64,000 bases of DNA from Planctomycetota bacterium. GTDB lineage: Bacteria; Planctomycetota; J058. Where the stretch lies: assembly GCA_023954375.1 (NCBI GenBank), contig JAMLIC010000009.1, positions 165,410 to 229,409 on the forward strand, written 5' to 3'. Below, piece after piece: positions 18,167 through 27,422 of the stretch (position 1 is the stretch's first letter; the number at the start of each line of letters is the position of its first letter). The notes under the pieces are model-generated. The model saw nothing but the letters and a program-made list of their open reading frames with translations. It ran no database searches and had not been told where the DNA came from. Both the position numbers and the translations under genes were made by a program.

Positions 18167-20368
18167 GTGCTGAGCGAGCGCACGATCACGAAGCGCGTGG
18201 AGGAGGAGCTCGCCCGCGACGAGCGCTGGCGCGTCGTCATCCGCGGCAACTCCTGGCTCTGCCCCTACTGCCTCAGGATCGGCGCCCGCGACCTGCGCAT
18301 GGACGAGGCGATCGAGGAGAAGATCGCCCACCACTTCATCTCCGGCTGCGACGCCTGGAGCTACTTCGAGGCCGAGCCGCACCCGATCGAGCGCATGCGC
18401 CAGACGGCGCGCTTCCTCGTGTTCAAGGGGCGCGTCCTGCGCTGGATCGTCGACGACCCGCGCTTCCGCCTCACGGACGACGCCCGCCGCTGGGTCTGCC
18501 CCTACTGCGCCCAGCCCACGCAGGTCGCCGCCCCCGACCGCCCGCTCGACGACCCCGCCGCCTGGGGCGCCGCGCCCGAGGAGGACCCGTTCCTGAGCGA
18601 CCTCGTCGGCCACCTGCTCCGCTGCCCGTCGTTCGCGGAGGGGGAGGACCGGGCCCGCCCGCTCCCGGAGCTGCAGGAGGCGCTCGCCCGCGGGGCCCAC
18701 GCCCGCCGCTTCGAGGCGGTGCGCGAGCGCTTCGAGGCGGAGGCCTCCTTCCGGCTCATGGACCAGGAGCGGCGCTGGCTGTGCCCCTTCTGCGCCAAGG
18801 CCCAGCAGGTGCGCCTGCCCGAGGACGGCCCCGACGACCCCTTCTTCCGCGGCCTCGCCGCCCACCTCGAGGGCTGCAAGGCGGCGGCCGTGCTCGCGGG
18901 GCGCCCGCGGCCGGTCGAGGAGCTCAGGGCGCGGATCGCCGCCGACGCCCGCGCCCGGCAGCTCTCCAAGGTCCGCGCCAAGGTGGAGAAGCACTCGCTC
19001 TGGCGCGTGCGCGACCTCTCGGGCGCCTGGCTCTGCCCCTACTGCGGCCTGCCCACGCCGGCCGTCTTCCCCGAGCGCGGCCCCGCGGGGGAGCGCGACC
19101 CGGCGGAGATGGAGCGCTTCTACGGCGAGGTGCACCAGCACCTCGCCGGCTGCGAGGACTACCGCCGCCCGGGCCCGCAGGTGAAGAGCCGCGAGGAGCT
19201 CGCGGCGGCCGTCGAGGCGCGCAACGTCCAGTTCGACCGGCGGCGCCGCATCCACCGCCTCCTCACGACCGACCCCGTGTGGGGCGTCACGGACGCGTTC
19301 AGCAGCTGGGTGTGCCCCTTCTGCGCGCGCGTGCAGAAGCGCGTGCACATCGACCACGCCGAGGGGAGCGCGCTGTTCGAGAAGACCGTCGAGGCGGTCG
19401 TCCACCACCTGTGGGGCGAGTGCCCCACATTCGACGAGGAGCGCGCGCCCCGCTCGACGCGGCAGGACCTGGAGGCGATCGCCCGCCGCCAGGCGCTCAA
19501 GTCGTCGGGGATCCGCGACCCCGGCGTGCGCGTCTCCCAGGGCGCCGAGTCCATGGACGAGCAGTCCTGGATGCGGATCAAGCAGGACCTCGAGGCGGTG
19601 AAGACGCGCGTCGAGCGCGCCAAGCAGCGCGACCAGTCGCTCCGGGAGGCGCGGAGCAAGCAGCTGCGCCTCCTCCCCGAGGTCCCCGACCTCCCCGGCT
19701 ACGAGGTCGCCCGCACCTACAAGCCCTGCGACGCCGTCGGCGGCGACTTCTACGCCTTCTTCCGCGCGTCGGAGAGCGAGCACGCCCTGGCGATCGGCGA
19801 CATCTCCGGCCACGGGATCGAGGCCGCCCTGCTCATGGGCCTGGCCAAGAAGCTCCTCGAGGTCCACGGCCGCGGGCGGGCGTCGCCGGCGCAGACGCTG
19901 GCGCTCGCCAACCGCGACATCTTCTCCGACCTCGACGACCGCACCTTCGTGACCGTGTTCTACGCGCTCCTCGACACCCAGGCGCGCACGCTGCGCTTCT
20001 CGCGCGCCGGCCACGAGCCGCTCATCCTCTACAACCCCCGCCGGACGCCCCGGCTGAGCGTCCTCGACTCGCGCGGCATGGCGCTCGGCATGGACGAGGG
20101 GCCCGGGTTCGAGCAGGCGATCGAGGAGCTCGAGGTGCCGCTGCGCCCGGGCGACCTGATCGTGCAGTACACCGACGGGATCACCGAGGCCATGAACGCC
20201 AGGAACGAGCCCTTCGGCGCCGACCGCCTCTACCAGGTGATCGAGGAGCACGGCCGCCACGAGGCCGAGTACGTCCTGTGGAAGATCGAGAAGGCGGTCG
20301 AGGCCTTCCGCGGGGGCGAGGCGCGGCGCGACGACATGACCATGATCGCCCTGAAGGTGCTCGAGTGA
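18167..20368 (+). CDS. Five-CCHC-zinc-finger protein fused to a SpoIIE/RsbU-type phosphatase
   Basis: 733 residues. The N-terminal ~420 residues carry five repeats of a pattern I do not recognise as a named family, W[LV]CP[YF]C-x(20-35)-H-x(3-4)-C. Likely ligands are C32/C35/H56/C61, C111/C114/H149/C153, C206/C209/H233/C237, C290/C293/H325/C329 and C383/C386/H414/C419. Each finger follows a hydrophobic [WF]R(V/L)xD-like lead. A coiled-coil-like helix (~465-500) leads into a PP2C/SpoIIE phosphatase domain with intact metal-binding motifs: VGGDFYAFF (D527), IGDISGHGIEA (D545), QYTDGITEA and RRDDMTMI. Such phosphatases dephosphorylate anti-anti-sigma or STAS proteins in partner switches. The fingers probably act as sensor or docking module (inference). 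The GTG start lies 3 nt after rsgA; the stop overlaps the next start. Confidence 0.85.
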   Translation: MLSERTITKRVEEELARDERWRVVIRGNSWLCPYCLRIGARDLRMDEAIEEKIAHHFISGCDAWSYFEAEPHPIERMRQTARFLVFKGRVLRWIVDDPRFRLTDDARRWVCPYCAQPTQVAAPDRPLDDPAAWGAAPEEDPFLSDLVGHLLRCPSFAEGEDRARPLPELQEALARGAHARRFEAVRERFEAEASFRLMDQERRWLCPFCAKAQQVRLPEDGPDDPFFRGLAAHLEGCKAAAVLAGRPRPVEELRARIAADARARQLSKVRAKVEKHSLWRVRDLSGAWLCPYCGLPTPAVFPERGPAGERDPAEMERFYGEVHQHLAGCEDYRRPGPQVKSREELAAAVEARNVQFDRRRRIHRLLTTDPVWGVTDAFSSWVCPFCARVQKRVHIDHAEGSALFEKTVEAVVHHLWGECPTFDEERAPRSTRQDLEAIARRQALKSSGIRDPGVRVSQGAESMDEQSWMRIKQDLEAVKTRVERAKQRDQSLREARSKQLRLLPEVPDLPGYEVARTYKPCDAVGGDFYAFFRASESEHALAIGDISGHGIEAALLMGLAKKLLEVHGRGRASPAQTLALANRDIFSDLDDRTFVTVFYALLDTQARTLRFSRAGHEPLILYNPRRTPRLSVLDSRGMALGMDEGPGFEQAIEELEVPLRPGDLIVQYTDGITEAMNARNEPFGADRLYQVIEEHGRHEAEYVLWKIEKAVEAFRGGEARRDDMTMIALKVLE

Positions 20369-20880
20369 CCCGCTTCGGCGTGCGCGTCTACAAGGAGTAC
20401 TTCAACTTCGCCAGCTCGCACTTCCTCGTCTTCCCCGACGGGGCGCGCGAGGAGCTGCACGGGCACAACTACCAGGTGCGGGTCGCGGTCGCGGGCGACC
20501 TGGGCCCGGGCGACGTCGTCCTCGACTTCTGCCAGCTCAAGCCGATCGTGCGCCGGCTGTGCGCGGCGCTCGACCACCGCACGCTCCTGCCGCTGCACAA
20601 CGAGCGCGTCGCGCTCGAGGAGGACGGCGACCACCTGAAGGTGGCCTTCCGGCGCAACGACGGCGGGACCGACCGCTTCCTCTTCCCGCGCCGCGACTGC
20701 GTCCTCCTGCCGATCCCCAACACGAGCACCGAGCGGCTGGCGGAGCACCTGGGCGGGCAGCTGATCGAGGCGCTCGGCCGCGAGGCGCCGGGCGCGCGGC
20801 TCACGCGCCTCGAGGTCGAGGTCGAGGAGTCGCGCGGGCAGTGCGGGCAGTACGTCGCCGACCTGCCGGAGCGGGCCTGA
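20365..20880 (+). CDS. 6-pyruvoyl-tetrahydropterin synthase / QueD-family enzyme with Glu replacing the catalytic Cys
   Basis: 171 residues, GTG start overlapping the upstream stop (GTGA). T-fold motifs are present: FNFASSHFLVFPDG, LHGHNYQVRVAV (zinc His pair), VLDFCQLKPIV, LDHRTLLP, PNTSTERLAEHL and a terminal VEVEESRG. The loop before LHGH, where QueD and PTPS carry the catalytic Cys, reads GAREE. A Glu there is the hallmark of PTPS-III enzymes, which in other bacteria and Plasmodium supply 6-hydroxymethyl-dihydropterin for folate. QueD activity in queuosine synthesis is the alternative. Its place between two zinc-finger phosphatase genes is unusual. Confidence 0.82.
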   Translation: MTRFGVRVYKEYFNFASSHFLVFPDGAREELHGHNYQVRVAVAGDLGPGDVVLDFCQLKPIVRRLCAALDHRTLLPLHNERVALEEDGDHLKVAFRRNDGGTDRFLFPRRDCVLLPIPNTSTERLAEHLGGQLIEALGREAPGARLTRLEVEVEESRGQCGQYVADLPERA

Positions 20881-20883
20881 CGC

Positions 20884-23037
20884 GTGGCGGTGTTCGGGCG
20901 GCAGGCGCGCGCGCGGCGGCGGGTGAGCGAGGGGCTCCAGGGCTCGGCCTCGTGGCAGGTCCTCGCCGGCAAGGCCTGGGTGTGCCCCATGTGCGCCCAG
21001 GTGGCGCAGGACGCGTTCCCCGACGCCCTCGACGCGCGCATCGACGCCGCGCTCGAGCACCTCGAGGGGAGCTGCCCCGGCTGGAAGGGCGGCGAGGGGG
21101 CCGAGAAGCCGCTGGCGGACGTGCGCAAGGCGGCGGCCGTGCGCGACCTCCGGCGGCGCGTGAAGACCGAGCTCGTGCGGTCGCCCTCGTGGCAGCTCAT
21201 CGACTCGACGCGCCAGTGGTACTGCCCCTACTGCGGCGAGGGCACGGGCGTGGTCGTGCCGGCCGACCGGCGCATGACCGAGGACGTGCTCATGACGATC
21301 GTCGGGCACGTCGAGGGCTGCTACGCGCACCGCCACGGGCAGCAGGAGAAGCCGCTCGCGCACCTCAAGGGGATCGTCAAGTTCTCCAACCAGGCGCGGC
21401 GCCTGGCCGAGAACGTGCGCAAGAAGCTCGAGGGCGACCCGGCCTGGCGGCGCAAGGACGCCCGCAGCCGCTGGGTGTGCCCCTACTGCCTGCAGGCGCA
21501 GGAGCACATCGACCTCTCGTCGAACCTGCTCATGTTCGAGAACGCGCCGCGGCTGATCGCCCGCCACCTGGCCGCCGGCTGCGCCGAGTTCAAGGCGGGC
21601 GCGCAGCCCAAGCCCCTCGACGCGCCCGAGCGGCCGCCGCCCTCGCTCCAGCCGAGCAAGGCGGCCGAGCCGGTCTCGGAGGTGGGCTCGGGCGCGGCGC
21701 GCGTCCTCGACACGGGCTCGCACGGGACGCGCGGCGGGCGGCTCCCGAGCGGGCGGACACCGGCGGTGACGGGGGCCATCGCGGGGGCGGCCGGCCGCAA
21801 GGACCCGCACGCCCCGATCCCCGACACCGACCCGTCCGGCGTGGCGCAGCGCCGGCGCGAGGGGGCGCCGCCGCAGCCGCAGCAGGCCGGGCGCCCGTCG
21901 GCGCGGCTGCCCGCCCAGGGCGACGGCCGGCTGGCGGTGCCCGTCGACTCGGGCAAGCTCCCGGCGCTGGCGCCCTCCGACACGGGGAAGCTGCAGCAGG
22001 ACGACACCGCGCGCTGGGGGCGCGACGCCCTGTTCGCGGGCAAGGGCACGACCCTGCGCGACCTCGAGTCGTCGGGCGAGCTGCTCCTGATCGACGACCC
22101 GGAGGTGCGCCGGATCACCGCGCGCGCCGCCGAGCTCGACCCGCGCGAGGGGTCGTCGGGCGGCGGCGGAGGCCCCCGGCCGTCGACGGCGCGCCGCCCC
22201 GCGCACGAGTGGCGCAAGGAGATCGAGCAGGAGCTGGCGCGCGTGCGCTCGCTCGCCCCCGGCGGGTCGGGGGAGCACGCGTCCCCGTTCGGCCCGGGCG
22301 ACCCGGGCGGCGAGGACGAGCTGCGCGCGCTCGCGCGCACCCTGCGCCTGACCGAGCGCGGGGTCGACGTGCGGCGCCTGCTCCTGCCGGCGTCGCCGCC
22401 GCGCGGCGACTGGGTCGACCTCGTCGACCTCGGCGGCGACCAGCTGGGCCTCCTCGCCGGCGGCGTGCTCGGCGACGAGCCGGAGGGCCCGCTCCTGGCG
22501 GCCATGGCGCGCAACCTCGCCCGGCAGGCGCTCGTCCGCGACGCCGACCCGCGCGACGTCCTGCGGCGCGTGAACGCCGAGCTGTTCCCCGACCTCGACG
22601 GGCGCGTGTTCGTGGGCGCGCTCTGCGGGCTGATCGACCTGCAGCGGCTCACCCTGCGCGTCGCCCGCGCCGGGCTCTCCTCGCCCCTGCTCGTCAACCC
22701 GGCCCGGCAGGGCGGCTTCGGCGTCCTGCACACCGAGGGCATGGTCATGGGGATCGACCGCGGCCCGATCTTCGACGGCGCCCTCGAGGCGCGCTCGTTC
22801 GAGCTGGCGCGCGGCGACCTCCTGGTCCTGTTCACGAACGGGCTGCTCGACGCCCGCGGCGCCGCCGCGCGCGAGGAGTTCGGCCTCGAGCGCATGCACA
22901 CGCTCACCCGGCGCTACGGCGGGCACGAGGTGGAGTACTTCACGGACAAGTTCAAGGAGTACTTCGACCTGTTCGTGGCGGACCCGGCGCTCAGGACGAC
23001 GGACGTGGCGGTGGCGGCGGTGAAGTGGGTGCCGTGA
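20884..23037 (+). CDS. Three-CCHC-zinc-finger protein with a degenerate SpoIIE phosphatase domain
   Basis: 717 residues, paralogous in layout to the gene at 18167. Three copies of the same finger: C34/C37/H59/C64, C114/C117/H142/C146 and C199/C202/H228/C233, each with the W[VY]CPxC signature. A disordered Pro/Gly/Ser linker (~240-470) follows, then a SpoIIE-like domain (~480-717). Metal-binding positions are altered: the GGDF[YF] motif reads RGDWVDLVDL, the GD[IV]SGHG motif reads AGGVLGDEPEG, the Y-T-DG motif reads LFTNGLLDA, and the C-terminal DD-x-T motif reads RTTDVAVAA. The fold seems conserved (RAGLSSPLLVNP, GMVMGIDRGP), so it is probably a pseudophosphatase. The GTG start lies 3 nt after the pterin enzyme stop. 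Confidence 0.82.
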   Translation: MAVFGRQARARRRVSEGLQGSASWQVLAGKAWVCPMCAQVAQDAFPDALDARIDAALEHLEGSCPGWKGGEGAEKPLADVRKAAAVRDLRRRVKTELVRSPSWQLIDSTRQWYCPYCGEGTGVVVPADRRMTEDVLMTIVGHVEGCYAHRHGQQEKPLAHLKGIVKFSNQARRLAENVRKKLEGDPAWRRKDARSRWVCPYCLQAQEHIDLSSNLLMFENAPRLIARHLAAGCAEFKAGAQPKPLDAPERPPPSLQPSKAAEPVSEVGSGAARVLDTGSHGTRGGRLPSGRTPAVTGAIAGAAGRKDPHAPIPDTDPSGVAQRRREGAPPQPQQAGRPSARLPAQGDGRLAVPVDSGKLPALAPSDTGKLQQDDTARWGRDALFAGKGTTLRDLESSGELLLIDDPEVRRITARAAELDPREGSSGGGGGPRPSTARRPAHEWRKEIEQELARVRSLAPGGSGEHASPFGPGDPGGEDELRALARTLRLTERGVDVRRLLLPASPPRGDWVDLVDLGGDQLGLLAGGVLGDEPEGPLLAAMARNLARQALVRDADPRDVLRRVNAELFPDLDGRVFVGALCGLIDLQRLTLRVARAGLSSPLLVNPARQGGFGVLHTEGMVMGIDRGPIFDGALEARSFELARGDLLVLFTNGLLDARGAAAREEFGLERMHTLTRRYGGHEVEYFTDKFKEYFDLFVADPALRTTDVAVAAVKWVP

Positions 23038-23060
23038 GCGGGGCGTCTCGGCCGATCATG

Positions 23061-23153
23061 GGACACGGAGACCACGGAGGCTCCACGAAGAGCGCGAAGA
23101 GAGGCGCAGGTGCCCTCCGTGCCCTCCGTGCTACCTCCGTTGCCTCCGTGTCC
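23061..23153. repeat. Imperfect inverted repeat built of CACGGAGG units
   Basis: GGACACGGAGACCACGGAGG (23061-23080) pairs with CCTCCGTTGCCTCCGTGTCC (23134-23153) at 18 of 20 positions. The right arm is preceded by two further CCCTCCGTG units. Base composition here is lower in GC than the flanking genes. It lies just after the operon end and may act as a terminator or be an interspersed repeat. Confidence 0.6.
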
Positions 23154-23179
23154 AATCTCTGCCCGACACGCGTAACTCA

Positions 23180-23887
23180 TTGTCTTTTCAGGAGGCGCCC
23201 TCTCCCCCGCAAGGCCCGCCCCCCGGGGTGCGTCCGGATGATGTGCTCCACCTCCTCCTGGTCACGGTCCTCAGCCCCGTGAGCGCGCCCCGAGGGGACC
23301 TCCTCGGCGACGACGCCGCGCTGATCGGCCGCTACCTGGCGGGCGACGTCAAGGCGTTCGAGCTCCTGGTCGTGCGCCACGCCCGCTTCGCCGGCGCGGT
23401 CGCCACGGCGGTCATGGGCGACTACGACCTGGCGCGCGACGTGGTGCAGGAGGCGTTCGTGAAGGTGCTCGAGGGCCTCGGCGCCCTCGAGGACCGGGCG
23501 CGCTTCAAGGGCTGGCTGCGCAACGTCGTGCGCACGACCGCCCTCGACCACCTGCGGCGCAAGAAGGTCGTCGGCCGCGCGGCCGAGGCGCTGCCGGGCC
23601 AGGACGACGACGGCGGGGCCGCCCTGCCGGCGCCGGGCGTGACGCCCGACGACCTGCTGCTCAAGGACGAGCTGCGCGCGCACGTGCGCGACGAGGTGGC
23701 GCTCCTGCCCGAGTCGCAGCGCGAGGTGGTGCTGCTCAAGTACCTCGACGGTCGCTCCTACGAGGAGATCGCGGAGCTGACCGGCCTGACCGTCAACACG
23801 ATCGAGAGCCGCCTGTTCCGCGCGCGCGCCACGCTGCGCCGCCGGCTGGCGGAGCGCTTCGGGCCGGGCGAGCCGGCCGGGGCGTGA
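23180..23887 (+). CDS. ECF RNA polymerase sigma factor
   Basis: 235 residues from TTG 23180. Region 2 (FELLVVRHARFAGAVATAVMGDYDLARDVVQEAFVKVLEGL, then FKGWLRNVVRTTALDHLRRKK) and region 4 (LPESQREVVLLKYLDGRSYEEIAELTGLTVNTIESRLFRARATLRRRL) are both clear. The start is uncertain: TTG 23180 has no upstream ribosome site, and an AGGAGG at 23191-23196 lies after it. GTG at 23228 or 23240 would remove a Pro-rich N-terminus that is not part of the family. The next gene, 13 nt downstream, encodes a matching anti-sigma factor. Confidence 0.88.
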   Translation: MSFQEAPSPPQGPPPGVRPDDVLHLLLVTVLSPVSAPRGDLLGDDAALIGRYLAGDVKAFELLVVRHARFAGAVATAVMGDYDLARDVVQEAFVKVLEGLGALEDRARFKGWLRNVVRTTALDHLRRKKVVGRAAEALPGQDDDGGAALPAPGVTPDDLLLKDELRAHVRDEVALLPESQREVVLLKYLDGRSYEEIAELTGLTVNTIESRLFRARATLRRRLAERFGPGEPAGA

Positions 23888-23900
23888 GAGGGAGACCGCG

Positions 23901-24929
23901 ATGACCACCTGCCGCGAGCTGAAGGCGCTCCTGCCCGCCTACCTCGACGACCGCCTGCCGCCCGACGACCTGGCGCTGGTGCGCGGTCACCTCGACGGCT
24001 GCGCCCCGTGCGGGCGCGAGCGGGCGGCGCTCGAGCGCACCGACGCGCTGCTCGGCGCGGCGTTCGCCGACCACCCGTGGGACGACGCCGGCGTCGAGGC
24101 GCTGGTCCTCGGCCTGCGCGCGCGGGCGCGCGCGCAGGTGGCGTCGCCCGCGGCGAGCAGCCGCCCGGGCCGGGCCGGCGGCGTGTGGGTCGCGGCCGCG
24201 GCGGTCCTGCTCACCGCCGGCGCGCTGGTGTGGCCGCAGGCCGAGCAGGCGCCCCCGACCGCCACGGCGCGCGCCCGGGCGGGCGTGGCCGGCGACGGCC
24301 TCCTCCGGGCCGGGAGCGACGGCGCCTACCTGCCGGTCGCCGCCGGGGACGAGGTCCTCGAGGGCGAGCGGCTCCTGGCCGTGGCGCCCGGCGCGCGCGT
24401 GCGCCTCGACGACGGCACGACGGTCCACGTCCACCCGGACACCGAGGTCGCCCTCGAGACCGCCCCGGACGGGGGCCTGACGGTGGTCATGGGCGGGCTC
24501 GACGGCGAGGTCTACTGCGACGTGGCCCGCCGCGAGCGCCCGCTGCGCGTGGCCGCGCGCGGCCTCGAGGTGCAGGTGCTGGGCACGCGCTTCCTGGTCC
24601 ACCACGGGCGCGAGGCCTCGCGCGTGGTCGTGCTCGAGGGTCGCGTCATGGCCTCGACGCCGGGCGACCGCCGGGTGCTCGGGGCCGACGACGCGGCCGA
24701 GGCGCGCCAGGACGAGCAGGCCCTGCGCACGTCGCGCGTGACGGCCCCGGTGTGGGGGCTCTGGGTCCCCGAGGTGCACGACGAGCTGCGCCGGCGCTTC
24801 GCGCCGGCGACGACCTCCGCGCCCGCGCCGGGCCCGGCGGAGCGCTCGCCCCTGGCGCCGACCGGCCCGACCGGGCCGATCGACGGCGACCTCGACACGC
24901 CGGTCGTGCCGCCCGTGGTGCAGCCGCGT

Positions 24930-24932
<3 letters not shown>
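23901..24932 (+). CDS. Anti-sigma factor with zinc-finger and FecR domains
   Basis: 343 residues. The N-terminus is an anti-sigma zinc-finger (CRELKALLPAYLDDRLPPDD then HLDGCAPCGRE, the HxxxCxxC motif). A single membrane span follows (GVWVAAAAVLLTAGALVW, ~94-111). The periplasmic part is FecR-like (AGDEVLEGERLLAVAPGARVRLDDGTTVHVHPDTEV; VLGTRFLVHHGREASRVVVLEGRV). It should hold the sigma factor encoded just upstream at the membrane until a signal is received. The tail is Pro/Thr-rich. Its TAG stop is the first triplet of a repeat B copy. Confidence 0.88.
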
Positions 24933-25083
<151 letters not shown>

Positions 25084-25195
25084 GTGGTTCCATTCCACCC
25101 GCGGGGTCGAGCGTGTCGATCACGAGCCTGCGCGTTTTCCGCTCCGGGGAAGACGACTCTGCGCCTCCCCTGCGTCCGATCGAGGGCCAGGAAGC

Positions 25196-25735
25196 TCACC
25201 TCGGCCTGTGCTGCGCGGCCCGCAGGTGCTTCCTGTAGCGCGCCGCCATGTCCGCGTAGCGCTGCGCCGACCTGAGGATCTCGTCGCGCTCCGCCTGGGT
25301 CAGCTCGCGCTTCACGACCGCCGGGACGCCGGCGGCGAGGGTCCCGGGCGGGACCTTGAAGCCGACGCGCACGAGCGACTGGGCGGCCACGATCGACCAC
25401 TCGCCGACCTCGGCGCCGTCGAGCAGCACCGCCCCCATGCCGATCATGGCCCGGCCGCGCACGCGGCAGCCGTGGAGCATGGCGCCGTGGCCGATCGTCA
25501 CCTCGTCGCCGATCTCGCAGGGGTAGCGGCCGGTGGTCACGTGCAGCATGGCCAGGTCCTGCACGTTGGTCCGCTGCCCGATCGTCACCGGGCGCACGTC
25601 GCCGCGGAGCACGGCGTTGAACCAGACGCTCGACCCGGCGCCCACCGCCACGTCGCCCACGACCTGGCTGCCGGGGGCGAGGTAGACCTCCGGGTCCACC
25701 CTGGGATGGCGGTCCTCGATCTCGTACAGCCCCAT
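25196..25735 (-). CDS. Gamma-carbonic-anhydrase-like hexapeptide-repeat protein
   Basis: 179 residues. Left-handed beta-helix hexapeptide repeats run through most of the protein (YLAPGSQVVGDVAVGAGSSVW, IGQRTNVQDLAMLH, IGDEVTIGHGAMLHGCRVRG). The three zinc-ligand histidines of the gamma-class are present (LH in LAMLHVTT, and the two in TIGHGAMLHGC). The C-terminal helix has the usual form (ELTQAERDEILRSAQRYADMAARYRKHL). Closest in pattern to YrdA/PaaY-type proteins, for which carbonic anhydrase activity is variable. It is divergent from the sigma factor gene. Confidence 0.88.
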   Translation of the reverse strand: MGLYEIEDRHPRVDPEVYLAPGSQVVGDVAVGAGSSVWFNAVLRGDVRPVTIGQRTNVQDLAMLHVTTGRYPCEIGDEVTIGHGAMLHGCRVRGRAMIGMGAVLLDGAEVGEWSIVAAQSLVRVGFKVPPGTLAAGVPAVVKRELTQAERDEILRSAQRYADMAARYRKHLRAAQHRPR

Positions 25736-25792
25736 GGCCCCTCCGGTCGGCGCGGCCCGCCCCTCGGCGGCCCGTCGGCGCCCGCGCCGCAC

Positions 25793-25821
25793 TTTACGCT
25801 CGCCCGGGGCCACCCTACAAT
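25793..25821 (+). promoter_or_regulatory. Sigma-70-like promoter of the primary sigma factor gene
   Basis: TTTACG (25793-25798), a 17-bp spacer, TACAAT (25816-25821). The leader would be about 36 nt and ends in GGGGGACTCCTAGCC before the ATG, offering a weak purine-rich ribosome site. Confidence 0.7.
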
Positions 25822-25863
25822 CGCGCCGCGCGAGACGCCGCTGCGCCTGGGGGACTCCTAGCC

Positions 25864-27291
<1,428 letters not shown>

Positions 27292-27323
27292 TCGGCGGGC
27301 CGCGGACCGCAGCGCTCTCTGCC

Positions 27324-27353
27324 GCCTCCGCCCCCGGCGAGTGAGGCGGAGGC
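27324..27353 (+). terminator. Hairpin downstream of the sigma factor gene
   Basis: GCCTCCGCC (27324-27332) and GGCGGAGGC (27345-27353) form a 9-bp perfect stem with a 12-nt loop, 32 nt after the stop codon. There is no T-tract, so intrinsic termination is uncertain. Confidence 0.45.
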
Positions 27354-27422
27354 CGGCCGTGGGTCTCTCGATGGCGAGGGAGGCGCGGCGGGTCCATACT
27401 CGGCGTGCCAGCAGGAGGCCGG

